Shown here: positions 5,183-6,727 of the stretch, piece after piece
Numbering within the stretch: the first letter of the stretch is position 1
Layout of the letters: each line of letters begins with the position of its first letter
Assembly: GCA_009843625.1 (NCBI GenBank)
Contig: VYDD01000181.1
Span: 1-6,727, forward strand
Source: Gammaproteobacteria bacterium
GTDB lineage: Bacteria; Gemmatimonadota; Gemmatimonadetes; Longimicrobiales; Gaopeijiaceae
DNA: 6,727 nt
Direction of reading: 5' to 3'
Notes under the pieces: model-generated
Seen by the model: the letters and a program-made list of their open reading frames with translations, nothing else
The model's database searches: none
Told to the model about the DNA's origin: nothing
Made by a program: the position numbers and the translations under genes

Positions 5183-6172
5183 ATGAGCGAGGCGACGATG
5201 GGAAGCAACGGGGCTTCCACCGAACTCCTTCAGGGACGGTCCGTGGCCGTCATCGGCTACGGCAGCCAGGGGCATGCGCACGCCCTGAACCTGCGGGACT
5301 CGGGAGCCGACGTCGTGGTGGGCCTCTACGAGGGCAGTTCGTCCGCGGACAGGGCGCGGGCCGATGGGCTCGAGGTGGCCTCCGTCGCCGACGCCGCGGC
5401 AGGGGCCACGGTCGTCTCGATTCTCATTCCGGACACGATCCAGCGGGACGTGTACGAGGCCGAGATCGAAAGGCACCTGAACGCGGGGGATACCCTCGTC
5501 TTCGCCCACGGCTTCAACGTTCACTACGGCGAGATCGTGGCGCCGGAGCATACCGACGTCATCCTCATCGCGCCCAAGTCCCCCGGGAACCGCGTGCGCG
5601 AGGAGTTCGTCGCGGGGCGAGGGGTGCCGGCGCTCTACGGGGTGCATCAGGATGCCAGCGGCGGCGCGACCGAGTTCGCCCGGGCGTACGCGGCGGGGCT
5701 GGGATGCGCGCGCGCGGGCATCCTCGAGACCACCTTCGCGGCGGAGACCGAGACCGACCTGTTCGGGGAGCAGGCGGTGCTGTGCGGGGGTTTCACGGCG
5801 CTGGTCCAGGCCGGCTTCGAGACGCTGGTGGAGGCTGGCTACGATCCGGCCCTCGCCTACTTCGAGTGCCTGCATGAACTCAAGCTGATCGTGGACCTGG
5901 CTTACGCGCACGGCATCTCGGGGATGCGGCGCGAGGTCAGCGACACCGCCGAGTACGGCGACTACGTGAGCGGTCCGCGGGTCGTGGGCGACGCCTCTCG
6001 CGCGGCGATGAAGGAGATTCTGGCGGACGTGCAGTCCGGAGCCTTCGCGCGCCAGTGGATCGAGGAAGCGCGCGGCGGCCGCGAGGCGTTCGACCGCATG
6101 CGGGTGGAAGGCGCCGAGCATCCCATCGAGACGGTGGGCAGGAAGCTGCGGTCGCACATGGCCTGGCTCTAG
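5183..6172 (+). CDS. ilvC: Ketol-acid reductoisomerase, class I
   Basis: It converts 2-acetolactate or 2-aceto-2-hydroxybutyrate to the 2,3-dihydroxy acid by Mg2+-dependent alkyl migration and NAD(P)H reduction, the second common step of valine/isoleucine synthesis. The length, 329 residues, fits class I enzymes. The Rossmann motif is GYGSQG (25-30), and the active-site AHGF contains His109. The metal ligands are Asp192 and Glu196 (TETDLFGEQ), with Glu228 and Glu232 (YFECLHELKLI) and Ser253 (EVSDTAEYG) in the C-terminal knotted domain. All expected catalytic residues are therefore present. The cofactor loop reads GLYEGSSS (47-54): Tyr49-Glu50 replace the basic residue usual in NADPH enzymes, while the serines remain. 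The N-terminus has a short Ser/Gly-rich lead and lacks the YYD stretch common in relatives. The ATG at 5183 has GAGGA 9 nt upstream; Met6 is a possible alternative start. The ilvD start lies 7 bp downstream. Confidence 0.95.
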   Translation: MSEATMGSNGASTELLQGRSVAVIGYGSQGHAHALNLRDSGADVVVGLYEGSSSADRARADGLEVASVADAAAGATVVSILIPDTIQRDVYEAEIERHLNAGDTLVFAHGFNVHYGEIVAPEHTDVILIAPKSPGNRVREEFVAGRGVPALYGVHQDASGGATEFARAYAAGLGCARAGILETTFAAETETDLFGEQAVLCGGFTALVQAGFETLVEAGYDPALAYFECLHELKLIVDLAYAHGISGMRREVSDTAEYGDYVSGPRVVGDASRAAMKEILADVQSGAFARQWIEEARGGREAFDRMRVEGAEHPIETVGRKLRSHMAWL

Positions 6173-6179
6173 TCCGGGG

Positions 6180-6727
6180 ATGAAGCCGCGGCAACTGCCC
6201 CTCCGCAGCCAGGCGCTGGTCGCCGGGCGCGACCGGGCGGCGGCGCGCTCCATGCTGCGCGCGGTCGGCATGGAGGACGACGACTTCTCCAGGCCGCTGA
6301 TCGCGATCGCCAACACCTGGACCGACACCACGCCCTGCAACGCCCACCTGCGCGACCTGGCCGACTCGGTGCGGCAGGGGATCCGCGAGGCGGGGGGCAT
6401 GCCGCTCGAGGTCAACACCATCGCCATCTCGGACGGGATCACGATGGGGACCGAAGGCATGAAGGCCTCGCTGGTGAGCCGGGAGCTGGTCGCGGATTCG
6501 ATCGAGCTGGTGGGGGACGCCTACGGGTTCGACGGGGTGGTGGCCATTTCCGGGTGCGACAAGACCATCCCGGGTACGGTGATGGCGCTGGCGCGCCTGG
6601 ATCTGCCCAGCCTGATGCTCTACGGGGGGTCGATCCAGCCGGGCCGCTACCGGGGGCGCGACGTCACCATCCAGGACGTGTTCGAGGGGATCGGGGCGTG
6701 CGCGGCCGGGCGCATCAGCGAGGAGGA
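6180..6727 (+). CDS. ilvD: Dihydroxy-acid dehydratase, N-terminal part (3' end outside the window)
   Basis: It dehydrates 2,3-dihydroxy-isovalerate and -methylvalerate to the 2-keto acids, following IlvC. The frame is open to the window edge, so only 182 residues are visible. It shows LRSQALVAGRDRAAARSMLR (8-27), typical of the family start. TPCN (51-54) supplies Cys53, and AISDGITMGTEGMKASLVSR (82-101) the Asp85 metal site. GCDKTIPG (125-132) supplies Cys126 and Lys128, the lysine carbamylated in the family. GRDVTIQDVFEGIGA (159-173) follows. The pattern PCN, then SDGI..GTEGM, then CDK resembles the oxygen-stable [2Fe-2S] IlvD group, but the third cluster cysteine lies outside the window. 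The ATG comes 7 bp after the ilvC stop, preceded only by GGGG, so translation is probably coupled to ilvC. Confidence 0.95.
   Translation, partial: MKPRQLPLRSQALVAGRDRAAARSMLRAVGMEDDDFSRPLIAIANTWTDTTPCNAHLRDLADSVRQGIREAGGMPLEVNTIAISDGITMGTEGMKASLVSRELVADSIELVGDAYGFDGVVAISGCDKTIPGTVMALARLDLPSLMLYGGSIQPGRYRGRDVTIQDVFEGIGACAAGRISEE

Noticed and set aside
3758..6460. 900-codon open frame on the minus strand antisense to leuA, ilvC and the start of ilvD
   Set aside because: It is a frame shadow. GC-rich coding DNA suppresses stops on the opposite strand; the translation is compositionally odd with no recognisable domain, and the + strand genes are unambiguous.
1..6727. CRISPR arrays, tRNA or rRNA genes, insertion sequences
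   Set aside because: No spaced direct repeats of suitable length, no tRNA-like cloverleaf or CCA end, no rRNA stretches and no transposase frames were seen on either strand.

Overview
The window is GC-rich, with G or C at most third codon positions, and is bacterial and chromosomal in character. Several features fit a Gemmatimonadota-like or similar high-GC environmental lineage: a DUF222/13E12-type HNH nuclease, a divergent YchF-like P-loop protein, DUF1761 and DUF4328 membrane proteins, and a leuA-ilvC-ilvD cluster. That placement is an inference from gene content only.

Layout. Positions 3-512 (+) hold the C-terminal part of an HNH endonuclease that is cut by the window edge. A convergent gap of about 100 bp follows. 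Next is a leftward cluster, read from 3139 down to 620. It holds a YchF-like nucleotide-binding protein (GTG start), a putatively exported pyridoxamine 5'-phosphate oxidase-like split-barrel protein, and a DUF4328 multi-pass membrane protein whose ATG overlaps the preceding stop as ATGA. The gap between the first two leftward genes carries an AT-rich 9-bp tandem repeat. Immediately inside the second gene is a 27-bp tandem repeat that encodes most of its signal-peptide-like segment. A divergent spacer of about 160 bp (3140-3301) separates this cluster from a rightward DUF1761 membrane protein and contains inverted repeats.

The right half is a branched-chain amino acid block, all on +: leuA (3878-5083), ilvC (5183-6172) and the start of ilvD (6180 to the window end). 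IlvC and IlvD catalyse consecutive steps of the shared valine/isoleucine/leucine route. LeuA takes the downstream 2-ketoisovalerate into leucine synthesis. The ilvC-ilvD spacing is 7 bp, while leuA-ilvC is separated by 99 bp of palindrome-rich sequence with a terminator-like hairpin and a possible alternative pairing.

Most of this is ordinary housekeeping sequence and I see no clear undescribed system. The points worth a second look are: a LeuA with no C-terminal leucine-sensing domain; an IlvC cofactor loop with Tyr-Glu where NADPH enzymes usually carry a basic residue; the attenuator-like leuA-ilvC spacer; the two tandem repeats around the start of the oxidase-like gene; and the atypical G motifs of the YchF-like protein.
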